Assembly: GCF_000372465.1 (NCBI RefSeq)
Contig: NZ_AQUZ01000035.1
Location: forward strand, 1 to 64,000
Direction of reading: 5' to 3'
Length of the DNA: 64,000 bases
From: Kribbella catacumbae DSM 19601
GTDB lineage: Bacteria > Actinomycetota > Actinomycetes > Propionibacteriales > Kribbellaceae
Shown: one piece after another, positions 33,862 through 41,018 of the stretch
Layout: each line of letters starts with the position of its first letter
Position numbering within the stretch: position 1 is the first letter of the stretch
Notes under the pieces: model-generated
Told to the model about the DNA's origin: nothing
The model's input: the letters and a program-made list of their open reading frames with translations, nothing else
The model's database searches: none
Position numbers and translations under genes: made by a program

Positions 33862-33880
33862 CCCGGTACGCCGTACCGGG
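33862..33880. repeat. 19-bp palindrome
   Basis: CCCGGTACG-C-CGTACCGGG is perfectly symmetric around one base and could form a tight hairpin. No T-run follows. It may be an operator or structural element. Confidence 0.45.
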
Positions 33881-34069
33881 GGGCCGGCCGATGGGACGCG
33901 CTGCGGGGTTGCCTGCTCCCGGGGCAAGGGACCGCCAGGGGATGGCGAGCGGGTTTTGGGCGGGACGACGGGGCGAAAACGGTCACGGACAGCCATCTTC
34001 GGCGGGCACCCAACGGGCGTTTGAGCACGCTTCGTAAAGGACCGGACACGAGGCCCTCCAACGTGTACG

Positions 34070-34099
34070 ATGCAAATGCAAGCCCAAATGCACGTGCAT
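34070..34099. promoter_or_regulatory. putative XRE regulator operator ahead of the DUF397 gene
   Basis: ATGCACGTGCAT (34088-34099) is a perfect 12-bp palindrome, preceded by ATGCAAATGCA (34070-34080), which repeats the ATGCA half site. The palindrome ends 29 bp before the DUF397 start. The identical 12-mer occurs at 35166-35177 before the linked XRE gene. Confidence 0.7.
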
Positions 34100-34128
34100 A
34101 TGCCAAAGACGTACGGAAGGTGCAGCTG

Positions 34129-34362
34129 ATGACTGCTGTCTACAACGGCATGCCCGGCGACTCGATGAGCGAGCTGACCTGGCGGAAAAGTCAGCGGAGT
34201 GGCCCGAACGGCAACTGCGTAGAGGTAGCGAAGCTTCCTGGCGGCGGTGTGGCGATGCGGAACTCGCGTCACACGGACGGACCGGCGCTGGTCTTCACAA
34301 AGGCCGAGATCGAAGCATTCCTCGGTGGTGTCCTCGACGGCGAGTTCGACGATCTCGCCTAG
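34129..34362 (+). CDS. DUF397-domain protein
   Basis: 77 residues, almost entirely one DUF397 domain: LTWRKSQRSGPNGNCVEVA (about 14-32), then GGGVAMRNSRHTDGPALVFT and KAEIEAFLGGVLDGEFD. DUF397 proteins are usually encoded beside WhiJ-like XRE/DUF5753 regulators in actinobacteria and are thought to modulate them in developmental control. The partner regulator is at 35484-36356 and both share an ATGCACGTGCAT site. GGAAGG upstream supports the ATG at 34129. Confidence 0.92.
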   Translation: MTAVYNGMPGDSMSELTWRKSQRSGPNGNCVEVAKLPGGGVAMRNSRHTDGPALVFTKAEIEAFLGGVLDGEFDDLA

Positions 34363-34378
34363 ACGCTCCCGGCAAGAC

Positions 34379-34418
34379 AAGAGGCCCCTTCACCAGGCGA
34401 GTGGTGAAGGGGCCTCTT
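34379..34418. terminator. intrinsic terminator hairpin after the DUF397 gene
   Basis: A perfect 17-bp stem (34379-34395 with 34402-34418), AAGAGGCCCC... and its complement, closes on GGCGAG. It begins 17 bp after the DUF397 stop and ends in CTCTTAA. The AAGAG/CTCTT edges let it act in both directions. Confidence 0.85.
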
Positions 34419-34496
34419 AACGTTGCGGGCAGCACACAATCTCGTTGCGACATCCCGGCCGGCGAGATCACGCGACGGTGTACCGCTGGAAATAAC

Positions 34497-34529
34497 AAAG
34501 GCCGGCCTTCCGCTAGGAGGCCGGCCTTT
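34497..34529. terminator. second hairpin terminator between convergent genes
   Basis: AAAGGCCGGCCT (34497-34508) pairs exactly with AGGCCGGCCTTT (34518-34529). A T-run follows on the plus strand and A-run/T-run on the other, serving the minus-strand pair at 34605-35008 as well. Confidence 0.8.
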
Positions 34530-34604
34530 CCTCAGTTCAGGTGCGCGGGCGAACACCGCCCGCGCTGTACACGGCACTACTGCACAACCCTGGAAAACAA
34601 GGGC

Positions 34605-34820
34605 TCACTGAACAGTGAGCGGCCAGAGCTGTTCGCTGGGGAGTTCGGAGGCGCCGGTGGTCGCCGCGCCGTCCACGGTGATCCGCAGACCCGTGAACTT
34701 GGGCGTCATCACCCGCTGGTAGCGCGAGGCCCGGTCGGGTTCCGCGACGTACTCGGCGATCAGGTGGTCGCCCAACCAGATCCGCACCATTTTCCAGCCT
34801 CCCGCTCGTTCGGTGGTCAT
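34605..34820 (-). CDS. small hypothetical protein
   Basis: 71 residues (begins MTTERAGGWKMVRIWLGDHL; ends EQLWPLTVQ). It is beta-rich with no recognised domain. Its ATG overlaps the stop of the next gene upstream by 4 bp, which strongly supports both being real. It is followed by the bidirectional terminator at 34497-34529. Location between the DUF397 and XRE genes suggests a link to that system. Confidence 0.65.
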   Translation of the reverse strand: MTTERAGGWKMVRIWLGDHLIAEYVAEPDRASRYQRVMTPKFTGLRITVDGAATTGASELPSEQLWPLTVQ

Positions 34821-35008
34821 CCCAGGCTCACGATCGGATCGCCGTCCAGCAGACGCTCTCCTCGTAGCCAGCCCTCGAAGGCCCAGCGCTGCTGCTCGGG
34901 GCAGCGCGCCACCAGTTCCTGGATCTCCCGCTCGGTCAGCTCGTCGGGGGCCCGCTCGCCGGAGGGGCGGGCAGCGAACTCGACGGCATCTGTGTCGTCG
35001 TCACTCAT
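34817..35008 (-). CDS. small acidic hypothetical protein
   Basis: 63 residues, acidic N-terminus (MSDDDTDAVEFAARPSGERA) and a helical middle (DELTEREIQELVARCPEQQR) with WAFEGWLRGERLLDGDP. No domain recognised. It forms a two-gene unit with the downstream 71-residue protein by an ATGA overlap. An ATGCACGTGCAT palindrome lies 158 bp upstream. Confidence 0.65.
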   Translation of the reverse strand: MSDDDTDAVEFAARPSGERAPDELTEREIQELVARCPEQQRWAFEGWLRGERLLDGDPIVSLG

Positions 35009-35483
35009 CGACTCGGGTTCCCCAACCAGTCATGCCGGCCGCATTGCCCGGCGGGTCTGTAGGACCGGCCTGCCGCATCACGCGATGTCACTTTTCGCGA
35101 GATTCAGCTCACCTTCTGTGCATGTAGCAATCATGGCGGTCGCACGAAACGAATGCAAGCGCCCGATGCACGTGCATTCGCACGTTTTCGACTTGTGACC
35201 AACTGAAGGCTCAGCGACGGCCCCAAACCTGCTCATCTGAGCGCGAAACGCCCGAATCAAGCTGACGGGGAAGCGATTGCCGGTCTGGCGACCGGCCGGC
35301 TTGCACGAGGAAGGGCCCTGATCGTCGGTCACACAGGGTGACGGAAGGTGGAATCGATGCCGGTCGCTGGACATCACCCCGGCTCTTATGTAAGAACTTC
35401 GACAGATCACGCCCGCGCCGTGAGATGATTCGGTCGGGGTAATAGGCCACCGTTGGGTTCGAGCTGGGGCGTCGGAGGTGAGT
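35009..35483. other. 475-bp divergent intergenic region
   Basis: It separates the small minus-strand gene pair from the XRE regulator. It contains the 12-bp palindrome at 35166-35177, a TCTTA/TAAGA mirror at 35384-35395, and a short minus-strand reading frame of 18 codons starting near 35130 that may be a leader peptide or chance. No other gene is supported. Confidence 0.45.
35166..35177. promoter_or_regulatory. second ATGCACGTGCAT operator candidate
   Basis: Identical to the perfect palindrome at 34088-34099. It lies between the minus-strand small genes and the XRE gene, with an extra GAATGCA half site at 35151-35157. Two exact 12-mers within 1.1 kb flanking one DNA-binding regulator make a functional site likely. 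Confidence 0.65.
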
Positions 35484-36356
35484 GTGACGGAGTCGGGCGC
35501 CCAAGGCGGGCCGACCGCGCTGCGGATCATTCTCGGCGCGCACCTGCGGCGGATGCGTGAAGCGGCCGGGATCACCCGGTCCGATGCGGGGTGGGAGATC
35601 CGCTCCTCCGAATCCAAGGTCAGCCGGATGGAGCTGGGCCGGGTCGGATTCAAGGAGCGCGATGTCCGCGACCTGCTGACCCTCTACGGCCTCGACGACG
35701 GCGAAGAGCGCGAGCGGCTGATGTCGCTGGCCCGCGACGCGAACAACCCCGGCTGGTGGCACCGCTTCGGCGACGTACTGCCCAGCTGGTTCCACTCTTA
35801 TCTCGGTCTCGAGGCCGCCGCGCAGCTGATCCGTACCTACGAGCTCCAGTTCGTGCCCGGCCTGCTGCAGACCCAGGAGTACGTGCGCGCCGTCGTCCAG
35901 CTCGGTCGCGGGCTGATCCCGGCCGAAGAGGTCGAGCGCCGTGTCTCGCTGCGGGTCAACCGCCAGGAGATCCTGCAAAGGCCGAACCCGGTGCGCCTGT
36001 GGGCCGTCGTCGACGAGTCGGTACTGCGCCGGCCGATCGGCGGGCTGAAGGCGATGCGGGTCCAGCTGGAGTCCCTGATCGAGGCGTCGCACCTGCCGAA
36101 CGTGACGCTCCAGGTGATGCCCTTCGACTCCGGCGGCCACGCAGCCACCGGCGGTGCGTACAGCATCCTGCGCTTCCCCGAGCAGGACCTACCGGACATC
36201 GTCTACATCGAGCACCTCACCAGCGCGCTCTACCTGGACAAGCTCGAAGACCTGGACCAGTACACGGCAACAATGGAGGCGCTCTGCGTCGCCGCTCCCC
36301 CACCAAGCAAAACCCGCGACCGCCTGGCAGCCATCCTGCACGACTACGACCGCTGA
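35484..36356 (+). CDS. XRE-family regulator with DUF5753 domain (WhiJ-like)
   Basis: 290 residues from GTG 35484, six bases after the ribosome site GGAGG; an earlier GTG at 35478 overlaps that site. The N-terminal helix-turn-helix (LGAHLRRMREAAGITRSDAG, then SESKVSRMELGRVGFKERDV, about 16-60) is followed by a DUF5753 domain (FVPGLLQTQEYVRAVV, DESVLRRPIGG, LPNVTLQVMPFDSGGHAATG). WhiJ-like regulators work with DUF397 partners in actinobacterial development or stress. The DUF397 gene lies 1.1 kb upstream and shares a palindrome. Confidence 0.9.
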   Translation: MTESGAQGGPTALRIILGAHLRRMREAAGITRSDAGWEIRSSESKVSRMELGRVGFKERDVRDLLTLYGLDDGEERERLMSLARDANNPGWWHRFGDVLPSWFHSYLGLEAAAQLIRTYELQFVPGLLQTQEYVRAVVQLGRGLIPAEEVERRVSLRVNRQEILQRPNPVRLWAVVDESVLRRPIGGLKAMRVQLESLIEASHLPNVTLQVMPFDSGGHAATGGAYSILRFPEQDLPDIVYIEHLTSALYLDKLEDLDQYTATMEALCVAAPPPSKTRDRLAAILHDYDR

Positions 36357-36698
36357 GCTGCTCCAGCCCTGTGGACAACGAGGACTTTCTGCGCCTGTGT
36401 ACTGCGGAACCGGCTGGCCGAGGTCGTGCATTACAAGCCGAAGATCGGAGGCGGTGCGGGCAGCGCTGATCTCGTCGATGCTTCATCGAGGCTGGCCGAC
36501 CCTTGAGGACAGCTCGCACGAGGTCGGACAGAAGGCCCGGACCGCCGCCACTCACGAACCTGCTCTACACGGCCCAAGCCACACCCACGCACGCCTGGCC
36601 AGGACTGACCGGGCGAGGTTTGTGAGTGGTGGCGGTCCGCTGCCGCGCGCTGCGACCCCGGCCACGGCACACGGCGGCGATTGCGGCTGGGGCGATGG
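36357..36698. other. 342-bp convergent intergenic region carrying repeat copy 1
   Basis: It lies between the XRE gene and the convergent DUF2461 gene. Apart from the 100-bp repeat at 36539-36638, no gene or regulatory element is supported. The left ~180 bp have coding-like composition without a sustained frame, so may be degraded sequence. Confidence 0.4.
36539..36638. mobile_element. MITE-like 100-bp palindromic repeat, copy 1
   Basis: The ends GGACCGCCGCCACTCAC and GTGAGTGGTGGCGGTCC belong to 23-bp terminal inverted repeats (36539-36561 and 36616-36638) with two mismatches. A nested imperfect hairpin, CGCCTGGCCA-GGAC-TGACCGGGCG, occupies 36592-36615. Length, ends and nested hairpin match copy 2 at 37452-37551. 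It has no coding capacity, which fits a miniature inverted-repeat element. Confidence 0.72.
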
Positions 36699-37325
36699 TC
36701 AGGCGTTGGCGGTGACCCAGTCGAGGAAGGGTGCGGTTGCGCGCCAGTCGCGGCGGATCTCGTCGACGAGTTCGGAGCTGTGGATGATCGGCTCGAAGCC
36801 GTAGGACTTGCCCAGCGTCATCGACTTGTGCCGGAGCAGCTCGATGCGTGGGTGGCCGGCGTCGTACCCGCGTGGTGTCGTCTTGAGTCTGTCGCCACCG
36901 AGCTCCCAGCCGTCGGTCTGCAGGTCGGCGAGCAACTTCTCCAGCTCGCTCCCGCGTCGTTCCTCGTCGATCGCCGTCCGGATCCGCGCCAGCCGATCGG
37001 CCGACGCCTCGTAGAAGCCTGCCCCCACGCGCACGCCGGGCGCCGACACCTGCACGTACCACCCGGTCGCCGGACCGAGCGCGATGAAAGCGCCCTGGGC
37101 CGTCTTGTACGGCGTCTTGTCCTTCGCGAACCGGACGTCACGGTACGGCCGGAAGATCTTGGCCGCCCCGAACTCCTCCTCCAGCGCGGTCAGCAACGCG
37201 ACCATCGGCGCCCGCACCGACTCCTCGTACACGTGCTTGTTCGCCGTCCAGAACGTCTTGCTGTTGTCCATCTCGAGATCGTCGTAGAAGTCCAGCGCCG
37301 CCGCCGGGAAGCCGGTGAAACTCAT
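36699..37325 (-). CDS. DUF2461 (TIGR02453) family protein
   Basis: 208 residues starting MSFTGFPAAALDFYDDLEMD. The DUF2461 pattern is clear: NSKTFWTANKHVYEESVRAP near 20-40, then RPYRDVRFAKDKTPYKTAQG near 60-78, and GWYVQVSAPGVRVGAGFYEA. The biochemical role of this widespread family is unknown. It is bracketed on both sides by the two 100-bp repeats, in the same orientation, as if the repeats had moved next to it or framed a mobile unit. Confidence 0.9.
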   Translation of the reverse strand: MSFTGFPAAALDFYDDLEMDNSKTFWTANKHVYEESVRAPMVALLTALEEEFGAAKIFRPYRDVRFAKDKTPYKTAQGAFIALGPATGWYVQVSAPGVRVGAGFYEASADRLARIRTAIDEERRGSELEKLLADLQTDGWELGGDRLKTTPRGYDAGHPRIELLRHKSMTLGKSYGFEPIIHSSELVDEIRRDWRATAPFLDWVTANA

Positions 37326-37648
37326 GTGGTCACCATAGTTCGCCGCGCCCGCGGTTGTTCGAGTGGTTGCGGCGGCCAGATGAGTCCAGCGCGGTGCTGG
37401 AGGGAGCGTAAGCGCGTCAGGCGGCGTCGGCCTGGAGTTGGCGGAGGGACCGGACCGCCACCACATGCCAACGCGCCATATCCGGCCCAGAGCACAGCTA
37501 TCCACGCCTGACCAAGACTGGTCAGGCGAGGTTGGTGAGTGGTGGCGGTCCGGAGGGCGACGAAAGTAGCAAGCCCGGCCATCGGTGCCGACCTATCACT
37601 CCGGAGCGCAGGCCCGTTCGGGGAGGAAAGTGTCCTTGTGTGGGGGTG
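37326..37648. other. 323-bp intergenic region carrying repeat copy 2
   Basis: Holds the MITE-like repeat at 37452-37551 and the lost 5' end of the broken epimerase gene. No intact gene or clear promoter for the epimerase remnant is seen. Confidence 0.4.
37452..37551. mobile_element. MITE-like 100-bp palindromic repeat, copy 2
   Basis: It begins GGACCGCCACCAC and ends GTGAGTGGTGGCGGTCC, like copy 1, and is also exactly 100 bp. The nested hairpin CGCCTGACCA-AGAC-TGGTCAGGCG (37505-37528) is perfect here. The last ~45 bases are the best conserved between copies. The orientation is the same as copy 1. Confidence 0.72.
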
Positions 37649-38296
37649 TTGGTGCAGGCGGGGCATCAAGTCATCGTGCTCAGCCGCGGCGAGCGTACGC
37701 CGTACCGGGCGGGCTCGGCTTTCCAGCGGGTCGAGCCACCATCGATCGCGACGCGGAGGATGCCGCCGGGACCTTTGGGGAAAGGGTTCGGGCGCTCGGC
37801 GCGGACGTGGTGATCGACCTGATCTGTTTCACCGAAGAGAGCGCCCGGCAGCTCGGTGAGGCGCTTCGCGGTCAGGTGCGGCACTTGTTGCACTGCGGGA
37901 CGATCTGGGTGCACGGCCCCAGCGCCATAGTCCCTACGCCGGAAGAGGCCGTGACGGTGCCCTTCGGTGATTACGGAATCGCCAAGGCCGCGATCGAGAG
38001 CTACCTGCTCGGCCGCGACGGGTTGCCGGCCACCGTCATCCGTCCCGGGCACATCAGCGGACCAGGCTGGCCGCCGGTCAACCCCGCCGGCCATCTCGAC
38101 CTCGGCGTTTTCGAAGCCCTTGCCAATGGCAACGAACTCGCCTTGCCCAACCTCGGGCTGGAGACCGTCCAGCATGTTCACGCGGCCGACGTCGCCGGAG
38201 TGTTCCTCGCCGCACTGGCCAACCGGTCGGTCGCGCGCGACGCTGGACGCGCTCGGCTGGCTGGTCGACAACGGGAAGCTCAGGATCGACCGCTGA
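37649..38296 (+). pseudogene. broken NAD-dependent epimerase/dehydratase
   Basis: Pieces of one short-chain epimerase appear in different frames. LVQAGHQVIVLSRGERTPYR is in one frame from 37649. After about 37740 the protein continues one frame over as IDRDAEDAAGTFGERVRALG and onward through HCGTIWVHGPSA, YGIAKAAIESYLL and VIRPGHISGPGW to LANRSVA near 38237. The frame then changes again to TLDALGWLVDNGKLRIDR and a stop at 38296. The N-terminal Rossmann motif and a block near the C-terminus are missing. At least two frameshifts plus deletions make function unlikely. Confidence 0.78.
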
Positions 38297-38455
38297 ATCA
38301 TCACGGACTGTAGAGGGTTCGTGACGGGAAGTTTGCACCACTTCTGTACTGCGTTCCTCACGGGTGAGTTGTGACGTCATCCACTACGCCGGGTGGGCCG
38401 CCGCGGACGACGATGTGCGCGGTAGTAACCCCACGAACAGAAGGAGATGGCGAAG

Positions 38456-38590
38456 ATGGCACTTCTCGGTCTGCAGGGTCTCGTGGCTCCCACCGGTGGC
38501 GGGGGCGGCGGCGGCGGGGGCAGCACGCTGACGATCCTCGGCTGCGGGTCCCAGCGCCCGAGCAACCTGAGCCTGCTGCTCTGTCACTGA
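38456..38590 (+). CDS. class III lanthipeptide precursor, SapB/AmfS-type
   Basis: A 44-residue peptide. The leader begins MALLGLQGLVAP, close to the LLDLQ leader motif bound by class III synthetases, and runs through a nine-Gly stretch (14-22). The core reads STLTILGC (23-30), a linker GSQRP, then SNLSLLLCH (36-44). Each half has Ser-x2-Ser/Thr-x3-Cys, the pattern that forms labionin or lanthionine rings in SapB and AmfS. AAGGAG lies 10 bp before ATG 38456, so this start is preferred to ATG 38447. It converges on an AmfR/RamR-like regulator. No LanKC synthetase or ABC transporter gene is in the window. Confidence 0.85.
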   Translation: MALLGLQGLVAPTGGGGGGGGGSTLTILGCGSQRPSNLSLLLCH

Positions 38591-38602
38591 CCGACGGGTA
38601 AT

Positions 38603-38633
38603 GATCTGGCGGCACCTGGGGAGCCGTCAGATC
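38603..38633. terminator. hairpin between lanthipeptide precursor and regulator
   Basis: GATCTGGCGGC (38603-38613) pairs with GCCGTCAGATC (38623-38633) with one G-T wobble around a 9-base loop. It begins 13 bp after the precursor stop and overlaps the end of the converging regulator gene, so it may serve both. Confidence 0.6.
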
Positions 38634-39223
38634 CAGCCGGCCTCCTCGGCCTTGCGAATCGCCTCGATGCGGCTGCGAGCGCCGGTCTTGGTCAGGATGT
38701 GCGACAGGTAGTTGCGGACCGTCCCCGCGCTCAGGCAGAGCTTGTGCGCGATCTCCTGCGCCGTGGCACCGGTCGTCAGCATCCGTAGTACCTCGCACTC
38801 CCGCTCGGTGAGCGGATTCTGCTTGGCGTGCAGTGCCGTCATCGCCAACTCGAGGTCGAGCACCGGCCGGCCGTGCGCGAGCTGCCTGACCGCGACCACC
38901 AGCTCGTCCGGTGATGCGTCCGTGGCGATCAGCCCGACCCTCGGTGCCAGCCGGGCCAGCGCGAGGTTGGCCCCGACCGCGTCGCCCCGGTCGACCAGGA
39001 TGAGCATCCTGGACTGTTGCCGGCTGACTTCCTCGATCCCCATCTCGGCCGGCATCCGCGCTTCGACCACGACGACGTCAGGATGGACCCTGTTCAGGGC
39101 CGACAACACGTCCCTTGTCCGGCCGAACTCGGCCACCACGTGTAAATCTTCTTCTTTGGACAACACCGCGGCCAGCGCACCCCTCAGCAATGTGCCGCGG
39201 TGTCCGAGCAATATCCGGATCAC
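38627..39223 (-). CDS. LuxR-type response regulator with degenerate receiver domain, AmfR/RamR-like
   Basis: 198 residues. The N-terminal receiver fold starts MIRILLGHRGTLLRGALAAV, but the acidic pocket residues after strand 1 are Gly-His, the phospho-acceptor Asp is Glu54 (DVVVVEARMP), and the switch Lys region reads IATDASPDEL. The LuxR HTH (NPLTERECEVLRMLTTGATA, QEIAHKLCLSAGTVRNYLSH, about 136-175) is intact. It is probably a phosphorylation-independent regulator. Adjacency to a SapB/AmfS-type precursor matches the ramR/amfR arrangement of streptomycetes, so it probably controls that gene. Confidence 0.83.
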   Translation of the reverse strand: MIRILLGHRGTLLRGALAAVLSKEEDLHVVAEFGRTRDVLSALNRVHPDVVVVEARMPAEMGIEEVSRQQSRMLILVDRGDAVGANLALARLAPRVGLIATDASPDELVVAVRQLAHGRPVLDLELAMTALHAKQNPLTERECEVLRMLTTGATAQEIAHKLCLSAGTVRNYLSHILTKTGARSRIEAIRKAEEAGWI

Positions 39224-39307
39224 CGCCCCGCTCCCCCCTGCGACAGGTTCCCAGGCCTCACCCCCAGAACCCGGTTCCCCCCATCCTGAAGGGGATCCGC
39301 CGGGTTG

Positions 39308-40468
39308 TCACCCCGGAGCGAGTCCCCGAAAAAATGCGCGAATATCGGCGACCAGGAGTTCCGGTTCTTCCAGCGCGGGGAAATGGCCGCCCCGGGCGAA
39401 TTCAGTCCAGCGAACGATGTTGTTCGTCATTTCCGCGACCTGTCGCAGCGGGATGAAGTTGTCCTCGGGGAAATCCGCGAGCGCCGTCGGCGTGCCGGAC
39501 CGCTCGATCGGCTGACCCCAGTACGCAGCGTGGGCCCGTTCGTAGTAGATCCGCGCCGACGATCCCGCCGTACGGGTCAGCCAGTAGAGCGTCACGTTGG
39601 TGAGCAGGTGGTCGCGGTCGATCGGCGTGCTGCCCGACCACTCCTCGAACTTCTCCGCGATCCAGGCCAGCTGACCGACCGGTGAGTCCGTCAGCGCGTA
39701 GGCCAGCGTCTGCGGCCGGGTCGACTGCAGGTCGGCGTACCCCTGCGAGTCCTTCAGCCAGGCCTCGTACCGGCGCCACGACGCCCAGGTGCGCTCACGC
39801 TCGGCCGGAGCCAGCGGCGCGAGCTCCTCCTCAGTCGGCTCCGAGGTCGCTCCCCCACCCGGGATCAGGTTGAGGTGTACGCCGATGACGCGCTCGGGGT
39901 GGAGCCGCCCGTGCTCCCGCGAGATCGCCGCACCCCAGTCACCACCCTGTACGCCGTACCGGGCGTAGCCGAGTCGCTTCATCAGCTCGGCGAAGGCGCG
40001 GGCGACCCGCTCGTACTCCCAGCCGGTCTCCGTGGTCGGACCCGACAGCGTGAAGCCGGGGATGCTCGGGAGCACCAGGTGGAAAGCGTCGGCCGGGTCG
40101 CCGCCGTACGCGCTCGGATCGGTCAGCGGGCCCGCGATCTCCTGGAACTCGACGATCGAGCCGGGCCAGCCGTGGGTGATGAGCAGCGGCGTCGCGTCGG
40201 GCTCGGGCGAGCGCATGTGGGCGAAGTGCACCCTGGTGCCGTCGATCGTGGTGGTGAACTGCTCCCACTCGTTGAGCCGCGCTTCAGCCTCGCGCCAGTC
40301 GTACTCATGACGCCAGTAGTGCACGAGATCCTGCAGATACTTCAGCGGTACGCCGTACGCCCACCCGACGCCGGGCAGCTCGTCCGGCCACCGAGTCAGG
40401 TCGAGGCGGGCGTGAAGGTCGTCCAGCTCGGCCTGCGGGACGTCTAGCCGGAACGGTTCGAGGCTCAT
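39308..40468 (-). CDS. epoxide hydrolase-family alpha/beta hydrolase
   Basis: 386 residues. The N-terminal epoxide-hydrolase extension (PFRLDVPQAELDDLHARLDL) is followed by the core with oxyanion motif HGWPGS, nucleophile Asp in QGGDWGAAISRE (about 175), cap-domain Tyr region and catalytic His in RGGHFPALEEPELL. ATG 40468 is chosen because GGAGGG precedes it at good spacing. The substrate is unknown; the family opens juvenile-hormone-like and xenobiotic epoxides. Confidence 0.88.
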   Translation of the reverse strand: MSLEPFRLDVPQAELDDLHARLDLTRWPDELPGVGWAYGVPLKYLQDLVHYWRHEYDWREAEARLNEWEQFTTTIDGTRVHFAHMRSPEPDATPLLITHGWPGSIVEFQEIAGPLTDPSAYGGDPADAFHLVLPSIPGFTLSGPTTETGWEYERVARAFAELMKRLGYARYGVQGGDWGAAISREHGRLHPERVIGVHLNLIPGGGATSEPTEEELAPLAPAERERTWASWRRYEAWLKDSQGYADLQSTRPQTLAYALTDSPVGQLAWIAEKFEEWSGSTPIDRDHLLTNVTLYWLTRTAGSSARIYYERAHAAYWGQPIERSGTPTALADFPEDNFIPLRQVAEMTNNIVRWTEFARGGHFPALEEPELLVADIRAFFRGLAPG

Positions 40469-40508
40469 GGCAGCACCCTCCAGCACGGCGTCCGGTCCCG
40501 CACCTGGG

Positions 40509-40769
40509 TTATGCCGCGACGCGGTCGCGCACCACCTTGACGGTGAGGGCGGCGGCCAGGCACAGCCCGCCGGCCACCAGGATCAGCGTGACGAGCGTGC
40601 CCGAACTGTTCAGGCGGCCGTCGCAGGCCATCGGGGTGATGCCACCGGCCGGCTGGAACACCGAACCGCAGTCGGCGCCGCTGGCCGAGACCGAGCGGAA
40701 GCCGAGAGCCACCCCGCCGAGCAGCAGAGCCACCCCGGCGATGATCAGAATCTTGTTCACCGTCGTCAT
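40509..40769 (-). CDS. small two-pass membrane protein
   Basis: 86 residues from ATG 40769 (MTTVNKILIIAGVALLLGGV). Two hydrophobic helices (ILIIAGVALLLGGVALGF and LVTLILVAGGLCLAAALT) flank an external loop with two Cys (ADCGSVFQPAGGITPMACDG) that could pair. An upstream in-frame start at 40853 is possible. Function unknown. A GGTTCA...TGAACC inverted repeat at 40869-40888 lies beyond its 5' side. Confidence 0.6.
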   Translation of the reverse strand: MTTVNKILIIAGVALLLGGVALGFRSVSASGADCGSVFQPAGGITPMACDGRLNSSGTLVTLILVAGGLCLAAALTVKVVRDRVAA

Positions 40770-41018
40770 CGCGACACCGGCTCCCACGGGCATGTCGACG
40801 ACACGACCCGACTGCCCCGTTGCACTTCGCTCACTCCTGACTTCGACCGACATCTCTGCAGAACTTACGGTTCATTGAGCGGTGAACCACATCTACAGAG
40901 CCGTCAGCAGCGAATCTTCACACAGTCCTTACTCAGGACATACTTCCACGTGACGATGGTCTCAGAGCGCGCGACAGCCGGTGACACTGGCATCACAGTG
41001 CCACCGGCCGTGGGCGGT

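Larger units (their letters stand above)
33467..34128. other. 662-bp intergenic region with several palindromes
   Basis: No convincing gene is seen. The first ~180 bp are C-rich and hold the promoter of the minus-strand methyltransferase. A 15-bp inverted repeat (33747-33761 with 33797-33811, one mismatch) and a near-perfect palindrome (33862-33880) lie in the middle. The right end (34070-34099) carries the operator-like sequence for the DUF397 gene. Confidence 0.5.

Noticed and set aside
35078..35137. 18-codon minus-strand reading frame near 35.1 kb
   Set aside because: No clear ribosome site or family; noted only as a possible leader peptide within the intergenic region.
38611..38633. Possible additional small ORF between the lanthipeptide gene and the regulator
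   Set aside because: The gap is only 36 bp and is better explained as a hairpin terminator.
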